Source: Artemisia argyi
Lineage: Eukaryota > Streptophyta > Magnoliopsida > Asterales > Asteraceae
Reading direction: 5' to 3'
DNA: 64,000 bases
Assembly (NCBI GenBank): GCA_030686995.1
Contig: CM060691.1
Location: 58,973,338 to 59,037,337, forward strand
Below are positions 23,082-35,221 of the stretch, piece by piece. A program made the position numbers and the translations under genes. The notes beneath the pieces were generated by a model. That model searched no databases. It saw only the letters and a list, made by a program, of their open reading frames with translations, and had not been told where the DNA came from. Position 1 is the stretch's first letter; each line of letters opens with the position of its first letter.

Positions 23082-24080
23082 CTACAATTCTCTTCTAGGT
23101 TTCACAAACACAACTTGTTTTGTTTTACTTGTTGATGGTGCATTTTTGTTAAATCCTAATCCGGTTTTATCACTAAATGACTTTTGACTTTTCAAAAAGC
23201 TTTCAAGAGCTTTTGAACTTTCTTCAAATTTAGCAAGGATTTTTCCTTTTTCATTTTGTATTTGAATTTCATGTTTGTAATCTAGACATAATTTGCATTC
23301 TAGATCAATTTCAACATGACTCTCAAGTCTAGACATTTTATCTTCTAACATGATTTCATTTTCAAAATTATTCACAAGAGATTTTGAAGGTTCATTGTTA
23401 AAGATAGTTTTTAGGTCCATGTTGCATAAAAGTTTAGACTCATTTTCTCGTTTAGAAAACTCTAGGATAGATGTGTCAAAGCAAAAGTGTTTGGTTTCAA
23501 ATTGTACCTTGCTTGATGTTTTATCTAGCTGATAATCACAAACCGGATAGTAGGCTTCATCTTCATCCGTGTCATTCCATGAAGCGTAAGCAAGTCCACT
23601 TAGAGCTCGACGTAAGTAATCATCTTCACTTACACCTTCATTTAAAACATTTAAACTAGTATCACATGTATTTATCTCAACTAAATGTCTATCTATTAAT
23701 TTTTCTAAGACTTCTAATTCATATGTGAGATCAAATTGATCATCTTTGACTTGACATATTTCTTGATGAAAGTTTAACATATTTTTCCAAATATCATTAG
23801 CCGTTTGACAAAAATACACTCTTTCATATTCGGTCTTTGGTAAAGCTTTATAAATCATTATCTTAGCTTTAGTGTTTTTATCAAGTTTAGGATCGTCATC
23901 TTGGTTTTCAAAACTTGTTTTCGTTGGTTTGAAATCACCAATAGAAATAATATGCCAAAGATCATGATCAATTGATTTCACGTAGTTTTCAAATTTACTT
24001 TTCCATTTAAGGAAGTTTTCTTTTTTAAATAGCGGTGGGTTTTGAATAGGTTGCCCTTCTTTGAGATTTTCAAAATCCAT
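23082..24080 (-). pseudogene. SIRE-like gag, internally deleted (element B)
   Basis: A 332-codon frame from ATG 24080 (MDFENLKEGQPIQ). The N-terminus PPLFKKENFLKWKSKFENYVKS with DLWHIISIGDF is the usual start of copia SIRE gag. After DIWKNMLNFHQEICQVK the capsid core (normally 100 or more residues) is missing and the frame jumps to an acidic region. A coiled coil-like stretch and GLGFNKNAPSTSKTKQVVFVKP, the usual segment before the zinc knuckle, follow. No CCHC knuckle is present. The frame stayed open, but the missing capsid core argues against function. Confidence 0.75.
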
Positions 24081-24133
24081 GGATCAATCCAAGTTTTAAA
24101 ATACAATATATTTTAAATATCTTGAGTAACGTA

Positions 24134-24146
24134 GCTCCTGATGCCA
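24134..24146 (-). other. Primer-binding site of element B
   Basis: On the minus strand TGGCATCAGGAGC begins two bases after the LTR end TTCCACA, close to the initiator-Met site TGGTATCAGAGC. Confidence 0.7.
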
Positions 24147-24148
24147 AT

Positions 24149-25338
24149 TGTGGAAAACTAGAAGGGGGGTTGAATAGTTTACCGCTTTTTAACTTGATTA
24201 TCTTTTAAAACTTTACGTTTGTTTAAAGATATAAACTCAAATTACTTGTTTGATTCTTTGAAAAGCTTTACTTGTAGTTAACAATTCTAACTAAAGACAA
24301 TATGTAATAAGCAAAGACAAAGAAAGAAACGATCAAACCACAACACGATTGTTTATCGTGGTTCGGCTACAAGGACTCTTTTTCCTTGCCCTACATCCAC
24401 GCCCCGAGTTTCCAACTCGAGAGTTATAAGCACTAATAAACAAGCTCCTTTCCCGGTGGAGAAACCTTTACAACGTCGCTTACACTTTTACCGACGCTAA
24501 GCTAGATGTCGAGTTCTTTTACAAGGGTACAACCACTCCCGTCGTCGCTTACACTTTTACCGACACTAAGCTAGATGTCGAGTTCTTTTACAAGGGTACA
24601 ACCACTCCCGTTAGTTCTTTTTCAAGGGTACAACAACTCCTGTCACACTTTGTATTTTAAGGCCTAAAATACTAACCGATCACTTCTACACACAATACAA
24701 ATGAAGTATAAACTACCAAAGCTTATAAATAACAAAGCTAACAAGTCTTGCAACTTTTGAGTTGAAACTTGTAACTTCTTGGATGAACTTGTGAACTCCC
24801 TTGCTACATAAGAGGATCACACAAGTCAAATGTTACTAAGTTAGTTGAAAGAATATGTGAAATATATGTCCTAAAGTGATGGATGAAAATTAGCAAGTGG
24901 CTTGGTATTTATAGCAAAACAAACAGCAGGTCTGGCGGATACGGCGGAACCCTCAGATGGGTTCCGCCCGTGTACCCCCAGGGTTCCGCCAGGCTTGCAG
25001 TAGGTTTTGCAATAAATTATTTAAACCAACCAAAGTCACATCAACTAAATCCTAGTCAAACACATTGAAGCAAAAGAAGAAAGCTTCAAAAAATATGTAA
25101 GAGGTTATGGTAAGTCAAACACACAAGCTTACCATAAATGTATGATGTGACATGACACTTTCTAAATAAAGAAATAAAAACAATGTTTTGTTTAAAAAGA
25201 AATGTAAACCTAGTTATACAAGACTTAAAACTAAAGTGATGTTATTACTATAAACTAAAGTTCATATTTTGTCATTAACAAAACTTAGCAAAGATCGTAA
25301 ACTATAAATAACGTTTTTAGGCGATATTTGTATTAACA
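24149..25338 (-). repeat. 5' LTR of element B
   Basis: 1190 bp, the partner of 15386-16575. Its right edge (element start TGTTAATAC) abuts GAGCT, the target duplication in copia A. Confidence 0.9.
24904..24995 (-). promoter_or_regulatory. GGCGGAACC inverted repeat just upstream of TATA in element B LTR
   Basis: On either strand GGCGGAACCC and GGGTTCCGCC face each other (24943-24967), and another GGGTTCCGCC follows at 24981. In element sense the TATA box TATAAATACC (24913-24904) comes directly after this cluster, about 30 bp away. The other LTR has the same layout. Confidence 0.6.
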
Positions 25339-25343
25339 GAGCT

Positions 25344-26195
25344 CATATATCAAGAATTTAGTGGGAGAGTATATGATCTAGAAGACGATCATGAAGATGT
25401 AGCACCTTCTAAAAACACTAGCTAACTTCCTGTGGAACCTGAAAGTTTAGGTCCTCCACCTGAAGTTGAAGTGATTCCCATTCGTAGGTCAACTAGACCT
25501 GTGAAAGCTCCTACACGCCTATGTCTTAATGTAGAGTGTGAGGAAAAATTGTTAGGGGATCTTGATGAAGCTACAAGTTATAAAGCTGCCATGAATAGTC
25601 CGGAAAAGGAAAAATGGTAGGTTACTATGAATGGGGAAATGCAATCTATGAAAGACAATGAAGTGTTGGAAGAAGTAGACCTACCTCCGGGTGCCAAGTT
25701 AGTTGGGAGTAAATGGCTCTACAAGAAAAATACTGATATGGATGGCATTGTACATACCTATAAGGCCCGTTTGGTAGCTAAAGGCTATACTCAAACTTTT
25801 GGTGTTGACTATGAGGAGACCTTTTCTCCTGTAGCCGACATTAGGGCTATTAGGATTCTTATAGCCATAACCGCTTACTATGACTATGAGATTTGGCAAA
25901 TGGATGTCAAAACCGCCTTCTTAAATGGTCGCCTAGATGAAGACATCTATATGGCGCAGCCTGAGGGGTTTGTGAATCCAGATTTCCCAAATCGTGTGTG
26001 AAAACTTCAAAGATCCATTTATGGATTGAAGCAAGCATCACGACAATGGAATAAGAGATTTGATAGTGAGATTAAAAAGTATGGATTCACTCAAAATCTT
26101 GATGAGCCATGTGTATATCACAAAGCTAGTGGGAGTAATGTAATTTTCCTTATATAATATGTTGATGACATATTGATCATGGGAAACGACATTCC
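25344..26195 (+). pseudogene. Copia A integrase tail and reverse transcriptase, first half
   Basis: It resumes the copia A protein after element B: QEFSGRVYDLEDD, then RRSTRPVKAPTRLCLNVE and the reverse transcriptase (GSKWLYKKNTDMDG, YKARLVAKGYTQ, VDYEETFSPVADIRAIR, WQMDVKTAFLNG, LQRSIYGLKQASRQW, YVDDILIMGND). In-frame stops interrupt it near 25423 (TAA), 25618 (TAG), 25999 (TGA) and 26155 (TAA). The catalytic YVDD is intact in sequence. Element C is inserted right after GND (TSD ATTCC). The rest of the polymerase lies at 34252. Confidence 0.9.
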
Positions 26196-27712
26196 TGTTG
26201 GCATGAATATTAAGATATTTAATCTAAACATTCTCTTCATGTTTTGATGATGACAAAGATGTAAGTTACAACATATAACGTAAAGTGCTTAAGTTACTTG
26301 TGATCACAATTCATCTATGCATTCTTACGTCAACAAGCCTCGACATCTCAACGTCTCGAGTTTGCCTCAACAATCACTTAAGGTATGTACAAACAAATGT
26401 CTAATACATTTTATGATCAAAGGAATTTTTATTTTTACAAACCTTACATTTTATTAAAGTGGGACAAACATTTTTAAACTTATACAAAACAATTTTGTAT
26501 TTATAAGAAATGTTTTATTCAAAATAAATATTTTGAATTCAAATTTCTACCCAAAAAACGGCCATATTCTTCAAGAAAAACCTTCACCACAAAAAGACAA
26601 AAATTCTGAAGAAAAAATATTTTTTTATTAGGCGGCCCCCTTAATTATTAAGGGGACCAGCACCCAATTAAGGGGACCGACCACGCTCCCAAACAGTATT
26701 TTTCCCCTTATAAATACTGGTTCATTCCACAGATTTTTCTCACCTTTTGCACGAAAATTTTCAGTCCCAATCCCTTCAAAACATCCTTCTAAATTCTTTG
26801 ATCATAAGATTATAAGTCTTTGTTTCAAGTGATCCAATCCTTCACCACTCAAAGTGCAAGAGAAGAAACCTCCCTATCATAAAGTCAAAGATATATTAGG
26901 ATCTAGTTAGTGTTTATGTGATGTTGTGAGTTATGAATATGTAATAAGTAGATCAAGATGATCTTACTTAGTAGTGAGTTTATGAGTGAGTAAGAAGTAG
27001 TGGGAAGAAGTAGTAGTGTGGAGAAATCATGAAGTTGTGAAGAAGTAGATGTGTGAAGAAGTAGTAGTGTGGAGAAGTCATGAAGTTGTGTACGGTTTTC
27101 TCCGCCAAAAGGGAGCTTGTTGAGTAGTGAAGAAAACTCCCGAGTAGGTGACTCGGGGAGTGGAGTAGGGCAAGGAAGGTGTCCTTGTAGCCGAACCACT
27201 ATAAATCATCGTGTCCGGTTTGCATTTCCTTTCTTTTATCGCTTTTCATTTATTCTTGCATTTATCGCTTTACATCTATGCTTGCCTATATGTCTTAGTT
27301 GTTGCTTATATAGTTGTGATGATTGATTGTGTTGTACATAAAAGTTAATATTGTGATTGTGTGTATAATTCTATGATATGGTCAAATAGATTATTATTCA
27401 CACTTCTCATATTAAGTTTAACTTGATAGATAATTTGATACAAAACGTTTTAAGATTTTAAAAGGAAAACGTATTCACACAAAGACCGACCAAAGCTCCA
27501 TTCATAAAACTAAGTTTTTCCAAAAGCTTACATATATAATTGATCATATTGATTATATGGTGTTTTCATACTAAACTCTAATTAAAGGTTTTTCAAACAA
27601 ACAATTGAATAAATTCGAATCAACATTTTGAAACAAAGTTTTTATAAAATGAAAAAGAGGGGAAAACTATTCAACCCCCCCCCCCCCCCCCCCACCCTTC
27701 TAGTTTTCCACA
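26196..27712 (+). repeat. 5' LTR of element C
   Basis: It has the GC motif cluster (26632-26690), a TATA box (26709-26716), a GAAGTAGTG-type repeat (about 26990-27090) and an 18-base or longer poly-C run (27676-27693), much longer than in the 3' LTR. Confidence 0.9.
26632..26716 (+). promoter_or_regulatory. GGCGGCCCCCTTAA/TTAAGGGG motifs and TATA box of element C
   Basis: GGCGGCCCCCTTAATTATTAAGG begins the cluster; two TTAAGGGGACC copies follow, and the TATA box TATAAATA lies about 25 bp further on at 26709-26716. The TTAA halves form an inverted repeat. The same layout is in the 3' LTR (33014-33098). Confidence 0.6.
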
Positions 27713-27714
27713 AT

Positions 27715-27727
27715 TGGTACCAGAGCC
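27715..27727 (+). other. Primer-binding site of element C
   Basis: TGGTACCAGAGCC, one base from the plant initiator-Met primer site TGGTATCAGAGCC, two bases after the LTR end. Confidence 0.85.
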
Positions 27728-27995
27728 ACGTCACTCAAATTTTCAAAACAAATGGTTTTAAAAATTGAGTACGATCCATGTATCAAATTACCCATTAAGG
27801 AGGATTAAATATGAAAAGTGTTTTGTTGATTAACTTGTATTAGTTTTGATATTATATACACTAATTACACTAGCTCGAGATAAGATTATGTTTAAAACAA
27901 GTGTTATATGTTCGTTTTTAAAATCAGAAAGTTATACATCTTTCCACAAAGTCAGAAAACAATTTTTAACAAAAAATTCATTTTTTAGTATCAAA

Positions 27996-28075
27996 TGGGC
28001 GGCCCCTTTAATTGTCTGGGCGGCCCCCTTAAATACTGGGCGGCCCCCTTAAATTTAAGGGGTCCGCCTGTCTGT
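27996..28075 (+). repeat. Three GGCGGCCCC(C)TT motifs in element C leader
   Basis: 'Gggcggcccc' is repeated at about 27997, 28019 and 28049, ending in TTAAATTTAAGGGG. It is the same motif that sits upstream of the TATA box in this element's LTRs. Confidence 0.65.
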
Positions 28076-30918
28076 TCGACAGTTTTTCGAAAACTTTGAA
28101 AAATCATATAAAATTAACCGTAACTCCGTAGAAGTCGTGCCACCCGGCGTTTTAAAGGTAATTGAGTCTACTTTCATTTAAAAATACTTAAAAGTAACCA
28201 TTACAAACTTAAATAAGTAAGAAAGTCAAAATACTATATGGTGGTCAAAAATTTGTGTTTCGTTTTAACGTAAAACTTTTGTTTTACCTTTTCCTTCAAG
28301 TCGGGCATTCCTAGTTGATATACTTTTGAAAAATTAAGTATTTATGTTTTCAAAATATTGATCTTAATTAAATTATAGATTGGGGAAGAAACTATTTTAT
28401 TTTCAAATAAATTCGAGCTAAGTAAACATTGGTGTATATAATACACAAAACGACGACAAGTGTTTTATGTGTTATGTGAACTTCTTTGTGATTTTATTTT
28501 CTTAATTGAATATATTAAATGATTGTTGCTATTTGAAGTTTAGCTATGTGTATATCTATGCATATGTGCCCTATTAGTTTATAGCTAGTTTTTCGATTTA
28601 TACTTAACTAGATCTTATGCTAGATTTCTTGCATTATGATTGTTATAATATGCTTGCATTGCATATATGTATAGATGGCTTAATGTTACTCAAACATCTT
28701 GTAAATGAGTTCAATATAGTCATCTAAACATTTCAAACAATTTAATCTATTCTTCACAACACACTTAAATATTTTCTACAAATTAGCTTGTTTTACCTTA
28801 AGATGTTTAATAAGAGAAATTGAATCATTGTAAAACATTAATAGTTATATAAAAGAAAAAGTATTTTCAAAATCTAAGTGTGTTCATAATAAGTAAAAAT
28901 GAAGAGTCTTTCACAAAAACAAAACATATAACAATCATGAAATAATAAGTCAACTTTCAATCATTCACTAATAAATAATCTTAGGATTAATGGAACACAC
29001 TATCAAAATGTTTATTTATTTCAAATGAGTGTCCGTGAGGGTCAAGAAAGATCTTGATATTATATCAATTCGTTATTCAAATTATGGTTGATATATTTAT
29101 CAAATCTAATTGACACATTTTTTAGTGTGGACAAGAAATTGGATTGCTATTTGTTTAGCTTCAAGATTATATCAAATTACAACAAAACATATAGTCTTGA
29201 ATCTACATACTCAATCACACTAGATTGATATGAAATTAGTTACATCCTTTGTAGATGAAAAGAGTATGCATTGGATCATAACTCACGCATGTGTTGATAA
29301 TGTCATATTGAATCTACTTGTCCAATAATTGTGTTCCAAATATTAGAATAACATTTTAAAAACATTTATAAAATATACAATGAAGTAGGATTGACGACTT
29401 GGATGTTTCGTCCGAAATATTCAAGCAATTTACATTGCAATGCAATGGATAAATGTGTCATATCCGAAAAACCAAACATGAGCAAACTAACAACATATGT
29501 AAACTTTGCTCACACTACTTAAAATTATCACCACAAGATAAAATACATATTTAAGAATAATACACACTATATATTCTATATATTTCATTTTCTTTGTAGC
29601 ATGAATGGTTGTGTTACAAGATAATGCACTACATTTTTTTTTGAAATAATATAAGTTTTTAGAATTGAAAAATAACTTGTCACAATCCATAAACAAGTAA
29701 AATTTATTTTTTCAAATACTTGTTAAAGTATGATATATAACATTGGCAAAAATCATAGAAAATAATATTTGTTCAAAAATATATTAATGTCTAGTTTTGA
29801 TATCATTTGAGAATCACAAACTCATTTAAGATAAATAATCTTAATGAGATTCATTTCACAAGAGATGCTAAGGTGCACTCTTAATTCTAGCACAGTTATT
29901 AAATCAAGTAATATGTCATCAAAACCAAACAACCGGTAAATCATGAAGAAAAGATTAAAACTTTTTGTTTACTCTTATCTAAACATTCAACACGTCTCTA
30001 GTAGGATCTTGAATAAAATATATCATCTAGATTTATCTTCATAAAAACATGATGTTTGAGTCACATTAAGCCAAGTATTAGTGAATCAAGCAAACTTCAT
30101 GTTTGGTAATCTTCGACAGGTAAATTTAGGAACTCAATTTCTTCTAAAAAGAGAACGACTACTGGAGAATCTATTGACTAGAAATTCAATTTAACCTAAC
30201 GGTTGAATTGCTTCTATGTGAGAAGTTGGGTGTATGTAACCCGTAAAAATGGTCGTGTTTAGCCTGAATTGAGCACCACTAGTAATAGTTTCATACTCAT
30301 TCTCCAACTTGATTAAATTGCTCTTCCTATATATACCTAACGCTAGTTTACTTTTATGAACTTTGCTTCTCATTAGATTCTTTCATTCCTAGATTTATGG
30401 CATATCGCATATATGTTGTTTCTAGATGTTTATTTGCTCCTATGTGATTTGATTGTATGCCTTTACATGCTTAACTCTATGTCCGGATGAGCACGAATTT
30501 AATGAGAAGGGAAAACACACTCACTCACATATATTCTTCTACCTTACACTCAAACCTCATAACCCTTCTTTAGTACATCCTCAAACCACCCATGTGAAAT
30601 GAAAAACCGAATCATCCTTTATACTACCAATCTCGAGTCATCCACCATTTCCATGCCCTCAAAATTTACCTTCCTAAACCACATCTTTCCTACACTATAA
30701 ATACATCTCCTTCATCCTTAATGATCATCCAACCAAACATGTCATCCTCCAACAACCCAAGATCTTAACTCTCAAGAGTTGCTAAGATCTCCGTAAAACC
30801 CATTTGGAGGAGAAAATTTGACTCTTGTCAAAGGTCAAGTGATGTTGTTCCAAATCAACCAATACCCAAATCTTATGCTCATACAAATAACCCATCTCAC
30901 AAACAAAGCCAAAAACCC
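28076..30918 (+). other. Non-coding interior of element C
   Basis: AT-rich. No gag, protease, integrase, RT or RNase H text was found. The short frames (for example 29487-29696, 30191-30373) are not recognisable. Confidence 0.5.
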
Positions 30919-31365
30919 ATGCTTGGTTCCACCAATGCTTCTTCTCATGATGAGCATACACAATCCCAAAACAACAATCCAAACCTAATCACCAATGCTT
31001 CACTTGATGCTCATTCAACAAAAACACCATCCACTCATGAAGCCTATCTTCCATCCATATCATGCTTTCATGATTACCCAAGCTCAAACATGTCTCCACC
31101 ACCAAGAGTGTCACCACCACACCCTATAACTTCACATGCCATTCCTATGTTGCATGTCCAATCATCCATCCCTAATAACAACCACATTCCACCATCATCA
31201 CCTTCCTCCAAACACTTGTAGTTCATTGAAGAACTCAAGGAAGCCCATGAGCTTTATGCTCTCCTTACCTTACACCTTGCTCAATGCAACTTGGAACAAC
31301 TTTCCTCTAGCTCTCCTTCATCACCCCACAACTTGAATCAAGTTGAAAAACATGTCAACAATTGA
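30919..31365 (+). pseudogene. Ser/Pro/His-rich ORF of element C with in-frame TAG
   Basis: It opens MLGSTNASSHDEHTQSQNNN and continues with a Ser/Pro/His-rich composition (SNMSPPPRVSPPHPITSHA). TAG at 31219-31221 interrupts it; the same frame then runs on with FIEELKEAHELYALLTLHLA to TGA at 31363-31365. The post-stop part looks helical and more protein-like than the N-terminal part. It lies where SIRE elements carry their extra 3' ORF. No family recognised. Confidence 0.4.
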
Positions 31366-32564
31366 CCTTGTTGCATCTTTCTCCCAAAAACCATTACATT
31401 CAATGAACACTTCACTTGGATTGAATATCGTCTCGCTATATCACATCCAATACCCTCACTTGAACAACATCCAAAACCTCAATCAACCTCTTCCGCTCCT
31501 AGCTCTACACCTCTAAACTCTCCAACACTCATGCACCCAAACATATATCTCCATTAATCCATCAAGAGTATCATCACTCTTTCGCTTCCACCTAGTCATC
31601 TCCACTTGACCCTCATTTCCCATCTTCACTAGAAGATTCCACCGTGTAACCATTCCCTACATTCTACTAAGTGCATCATCACCACCAAAACTTTAATCCC
31701 TAAAAGTCAAGTGAATTTCTTCATGAAATGCATCTTTTCCACTTCCTAGCAAGTGAAGAACACAAAGAAGATATCCAAGCTTCAAGTGTTGTCATGTCAT
31801 CACCACCTCATTCACATATCCATCTTCGGTCGTCAACCAACAAAACACCTAAAAATCCCATGATTCCTAATCATCCACCCGTGTCAAACGATATATTAAT
31901 CTAAACCATATTTGTCAACCTTTTGTCATTACCTTCCCTTTTCATTCACGCTCATCCTTCTTCATTTTTCTACGTCTTTAAAAGAACGCATCATTATCAT
32001 CTTCATTTTTTTTCCTAACTCTTTTAGAATATATATTTTGGCATCTTTTGCCAAAATACGTCGGTAGAATCTTTGCATTAGGTTCTAATCATTATCATTC
32101 TTAAGCTTTGGTCATGGTAATTTTTTTTGGGAGTTAGGTTGTTGTTTTTTAAAACAATAATTACATGTGTTATATTTTTAGTGCATATACTTATTACGTC
32201 CATATATTGTTCCCCTATTAGTATCATGCATATACCTATCATCATCATTATATATATTTGCACTTGTCTACTAACTTTGTTTTGAAGGATTACTTCATCG
32301 CTCGATTCTTTGGTAACCAAAACAAGTTTTGAGCATACACCAAGGGGGAGCATACACCAAGGGGGAGCATTAAGGTTGATAGGATCAAGGCTTCACTTAC
32401 GATGATGCAAGCTCGCCTTTTACATTCTTTCTCAAGGGTTCAAGCGTAGTTGAAGTCTCGTCTTAGAGTCCACCATTTTGCTTCGACAAAAGGGGGAGAA
32501 GAAGTGTAAACAAGTAACTTATACATTTTACTATGAGTTATAGTTTACATAGTTTGTCATCATC
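31366..32564 (+). other. 3' interior of element C with extra purine tracts
   Basis: No coding recognised. 'Accaagggggagcat' occurs twice in tandem (32340-32369), 'aaagggggagaagaag' once (about 32491), then the real polypurine tract. Confidence 0.55.
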
Positions 32565-32578
32565 AAAAAGGGGGAGAT
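32565..32578 (+). other. Polypurine tract of element C
   Basis: AAAAAGGGGGAGAT immediately before the 3' LTR. Confidence 0.85.
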
Positions 32579-34246
32579 TGTTGGCATGAATATTACGATA
32601 TTTAATCTAAACATTCTCTTCATGTTTTGATGATGACAAAGATGTAAGTTACAACATATAACGTAAAGTTCTTAAGTTACTTGTGATCACAATTCATCTA
32701 TGCATTCTTACGTCAACAAGCCTCGACATCTCAACGTCTCGAGTTTGCCTCAACAATCACTTAAGGTTTGTACAAACAAATGTCTAATACATTTTATGAT
32801 CAAAGGAATTTTTATTTTTACAAACCTTACATTTTATTAAAGTGGGACAAACATTTTTAAACTTATACAAAACAATTTTGTATTTATAAGAAATGTTTTA
32901 TTCAAAATAAATATTTTGAATTCAAATTTCTACCCAAAAAACGGCCATATTCTTCAAGAAAAACCTTCCCCACAAAAGACAAAAATTCTGAAGAAAAAAT
33001 ATTTTTTTATTAGGCGGCCCCCTTAATTATTAAGGGGACCAGCACCCAATTAAGGGGACCGACCACGCTCCCAAACAATATTTTTCCCCTTATAAATACT
33101 GGTTCATTCCACATATTTTTCTCACCTTTTGCACAAAAATTTTCAGTCCCAATCCCTTCAAAACATCCTTCTAAATTCTTTGATCATAAGATTATAAGTC
33201 TTTATTTCAAGTGATCCAATCCTTCACCACTCAAAGTGCAAGAGAAGAAACCTCCCTATCATAAAGTCAAAGATATATTAGGATCTAGTTAGTGTTTATG
33301 TGATGTTGTGAGTTATGAATATGTAATAAGTAGATCAAGATGATCTTACTTAGTAGTGAGTTTATGAGTGAGTAAGAAGTAGTGGTGTGGAGAAGTCATG
33401 AAGTTGTGAAGAAGTAGATGTGTGAATATGTAGTGGAGTATAGAAGAAGTTGTGAAGTAGTGAAGAAGTCGTGAAGTCATGAAGCCATGAAGAAGTCGTG
33501 AAGTCGTGAAGCCATGAAGAAGTCGTGAAGTCGTGTAGAAGTTGTGTAGTGATCGAAGTAGTGTTGTGAGATTGGTTCTAGCTACTATTAGAACTCGACA
33601 TTTAGCTTAGTGTCGTTAAATGGTGTAAGCAAAAGTTGTGTACGGTTTTCTCCGCCAAAAGGGAGCTTGTTGAGTAGTGAAGAAAACTCTCGAGTAGGTG
33701 ACTCGGGGAGTGGAGTAGGGCAAGGAAGGTGTCCTTGTAGCCGAACCACTATAAATCACCGTGTCCGGTTTGCATTTCCTTTCTTTTATCGCTTTTCATT
33801 TATTCTTGCATTTATCGCTTTACATCTATGCTTGCCTATATGTCTTAGTTGTTGCTTATATAGTTGTGATGATTGATTGTGTTGTACATAGAAGTTAATA
33901 TTGTGATTGTGTGTATAATTATATGATATGGTCAAATAGATTATTATTCACACTTCTCATATTAAGTTTAACTTGATAGATAATTTGATACAAAACGTTT
34001 TAAAATTTTAAAAGGAAAACGTATTCACACAAAGACCGACCAAAGCTCCATTCATAAAACTAAGTTTTTCCAAAAGCTTACATATATAATTGATCATATT
34101 GATTATATGGTGTTTTCATACTAAACTCTAATTAAAGGTTTTCCAAACAAACAATTGAATAAATTCGAATCAACATTTTGAAACAAAGTTTTTATAAAAT
34201 AAAAAAGAGGGGAAAACTATTCAACCCCCCCTTCTAGTTTTCCACA
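32579..34246 (+). repeat. 3' LTR of element C
   Basis: 1668 bp. Between about 33380 and 33640 it holds roughly 150 bp that the 5' LTR lacks, made of GAAGAAGTCGTGAAGTC-like units. An 88-codon frame (33610-33876) and its partner at 27117-27326 lie in the shared region and look incidental. Confidence 0.9.
33380..33560 (+). repeat. GAAGTCGTGAAG tandem repeat, expanded in one LTR
   Basis: Imperfect units around 15-18 bp (gaagtcgtgaagccat, gaagaagtcgtgaagtc) alternate here. The 5' LTR at 27000-27090 has only a short version. Slippage or unequal exchange after insertion is the simplest reading. Confidence 0.7.
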
Positions 34247-34251
34247 ATTCC

Positions 34252-35221
34252 AAGTTTGCAAAAGGTTAAGGCATATCTTGGAAGTTGCTTTTCTATGAAA
34301 GATTTAGGGGAAGCTGCATTTATTCTGGGAATCAGAATATATAGAGATAGATCTCAGCGATTAATTGGATTAAGCCAAAGTGCTTACATTGATAAAATAT
34401 TGAAGAGATTCAATATGCAAAATTCCAAGAAGGGATATTTGCCGATGCAAGAACAACATGGCTTGAGTGAGAAAGTTTGTGTTTCAACACCTGCAGAGGT
34501 GCAGCGCATGAAGAGAGTCCCTTATGCTTCGGCTGTGGGATCTATTATGTATGCGGTGAAAAGCACAAGGCCTGATGTGGCGTTTGCTCAGAACTTAACC
34601 AGTCGATATCAGCAGAATCCAGGTGAAAAACACTGGACTGCTATTAAGAATATTCTTAAGTACCTTAGGGCTACTAAAGAGATGTTCTTAGTTTATGGGG
34701 GTACTCCATCTGCAGATCTTGCTGTTACAGGTTACTGCGATGCTTCTTGGAAAGGTGATAAGGATGATACGAAGTCTCAGACGGGTTATGTCTTTGTCAT
34801 TAATGGAGGAGCTGTAGATTGGAGGAGCAGAAAGCAGAGTGTATTAGCGATGTCTGCTACAGAAAGTGAGTATATAGCTGCTTCAGGAGCTGCAATGGAA
34901 GCTGTTTGGATTAGGAAGTTTGTTTCAGGGCTTGGGGTTATGCCTTCGATTCGACGACCTATAAAAATGTATTGCGACAATTCAGCTGCAATTACATTTG
35001 CCAATAAACCTGGAATCATGAAAGGCACCAGACATTTCCCGATTAAGCATCACTATGTTCGAGAACAAGTCGAAATAGGTGAAATCGAAATGCTCAAAGT
35101 TCACACAGATGAAAACTTAGCAGATCAGTTTACAAAGCCTTTACCTGGCACCAAACTTTACAAGCATGCTGAAGGAATAGGACTTAAATTAGCTGAAAGT
35201 TTCATGCCCATTTGTGATTAG
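34252..35221 (+). pseudogene. Copia A reverse transcriptase C-terminal part and RNase H
   Basis: It resumes the copia A frame after element C: VQKVKAYLGSCFSMKDLGEA, LGIRIYRDRSQRLIGLSQ, YASAVGSIMYAVKSTRPDVAFA. RNase H follows with GYCDASWKGD, SQTGYVFVINGGAVDWRSRKQ, MSATESEYIAASGA, CDNSAAITFANKPG and HHYVREQVEIGEI, then FTKPLPG. The RNase H acidic residues in the CDASW, SATESEY and CDNSAA motifs are present. The frame is clean over 320 codons and ends naturally in TAG at 35219. Only as part of a broken polyprotein does it count as a pseudogene. Confidence 0.93.

Larger units (their letters stand above)
15386..25338 (-). mobile_element. SIRE-like copia element B, minus strand, nested in copia A
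   Basis: Two 1190-bp LTRs (15386-16575 and 24149-25338) begin TGTTAATAC and end TTTTCCACA in element sense. Flanks are GAGAT (15381-15385) and GAGCT (25339-25343), one mismatch. A primer-binding site next to the right LTR and a polypurine tract next to the left LTR fix minus orientation. The interior has an internally deleted gag, a short pol relic and a long extra ORF near the 3' side, as expected for the SIRE/Maximus lineage (established for soybean SIRE1). LTRs differ at roughly 30 of 1190 positions by eye. Confidence 0.92.
26196..34246 (+). mobile_element. SIRE-like copia element C, gag/pol-less, nested in copia A
   Basis: LTRs at 26196-27712 (1517 bp) and 32579-34246 (1668 bp) begin TGTTGGCATGAATATT and end TTTTCCACA. 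Perfect ATTCC duplications flank it (26191-26195, 34247-34251). A TGGTACCAGAGCC primer-binding site and AAAAAGGGGGAGAT polypurine tract set plus orientation. No gag or pol was found in 4.9 kb of interior. The LTRs differ at only about 16 aligned positions by eye, plus a roughly 150-bp length difference in a tandem repeat, so it is the youngest large insertion here. LTR ends and polypurine tract are shared with element B. Confidence 0.92.

Noticed and set aside
27117..27326. 69-codon ORF with a hydrophobic tail, twin at 33610-33876
   Set aside because: Shared LTR sequence of element C downstream of TATA; no support for translation beyond openness.
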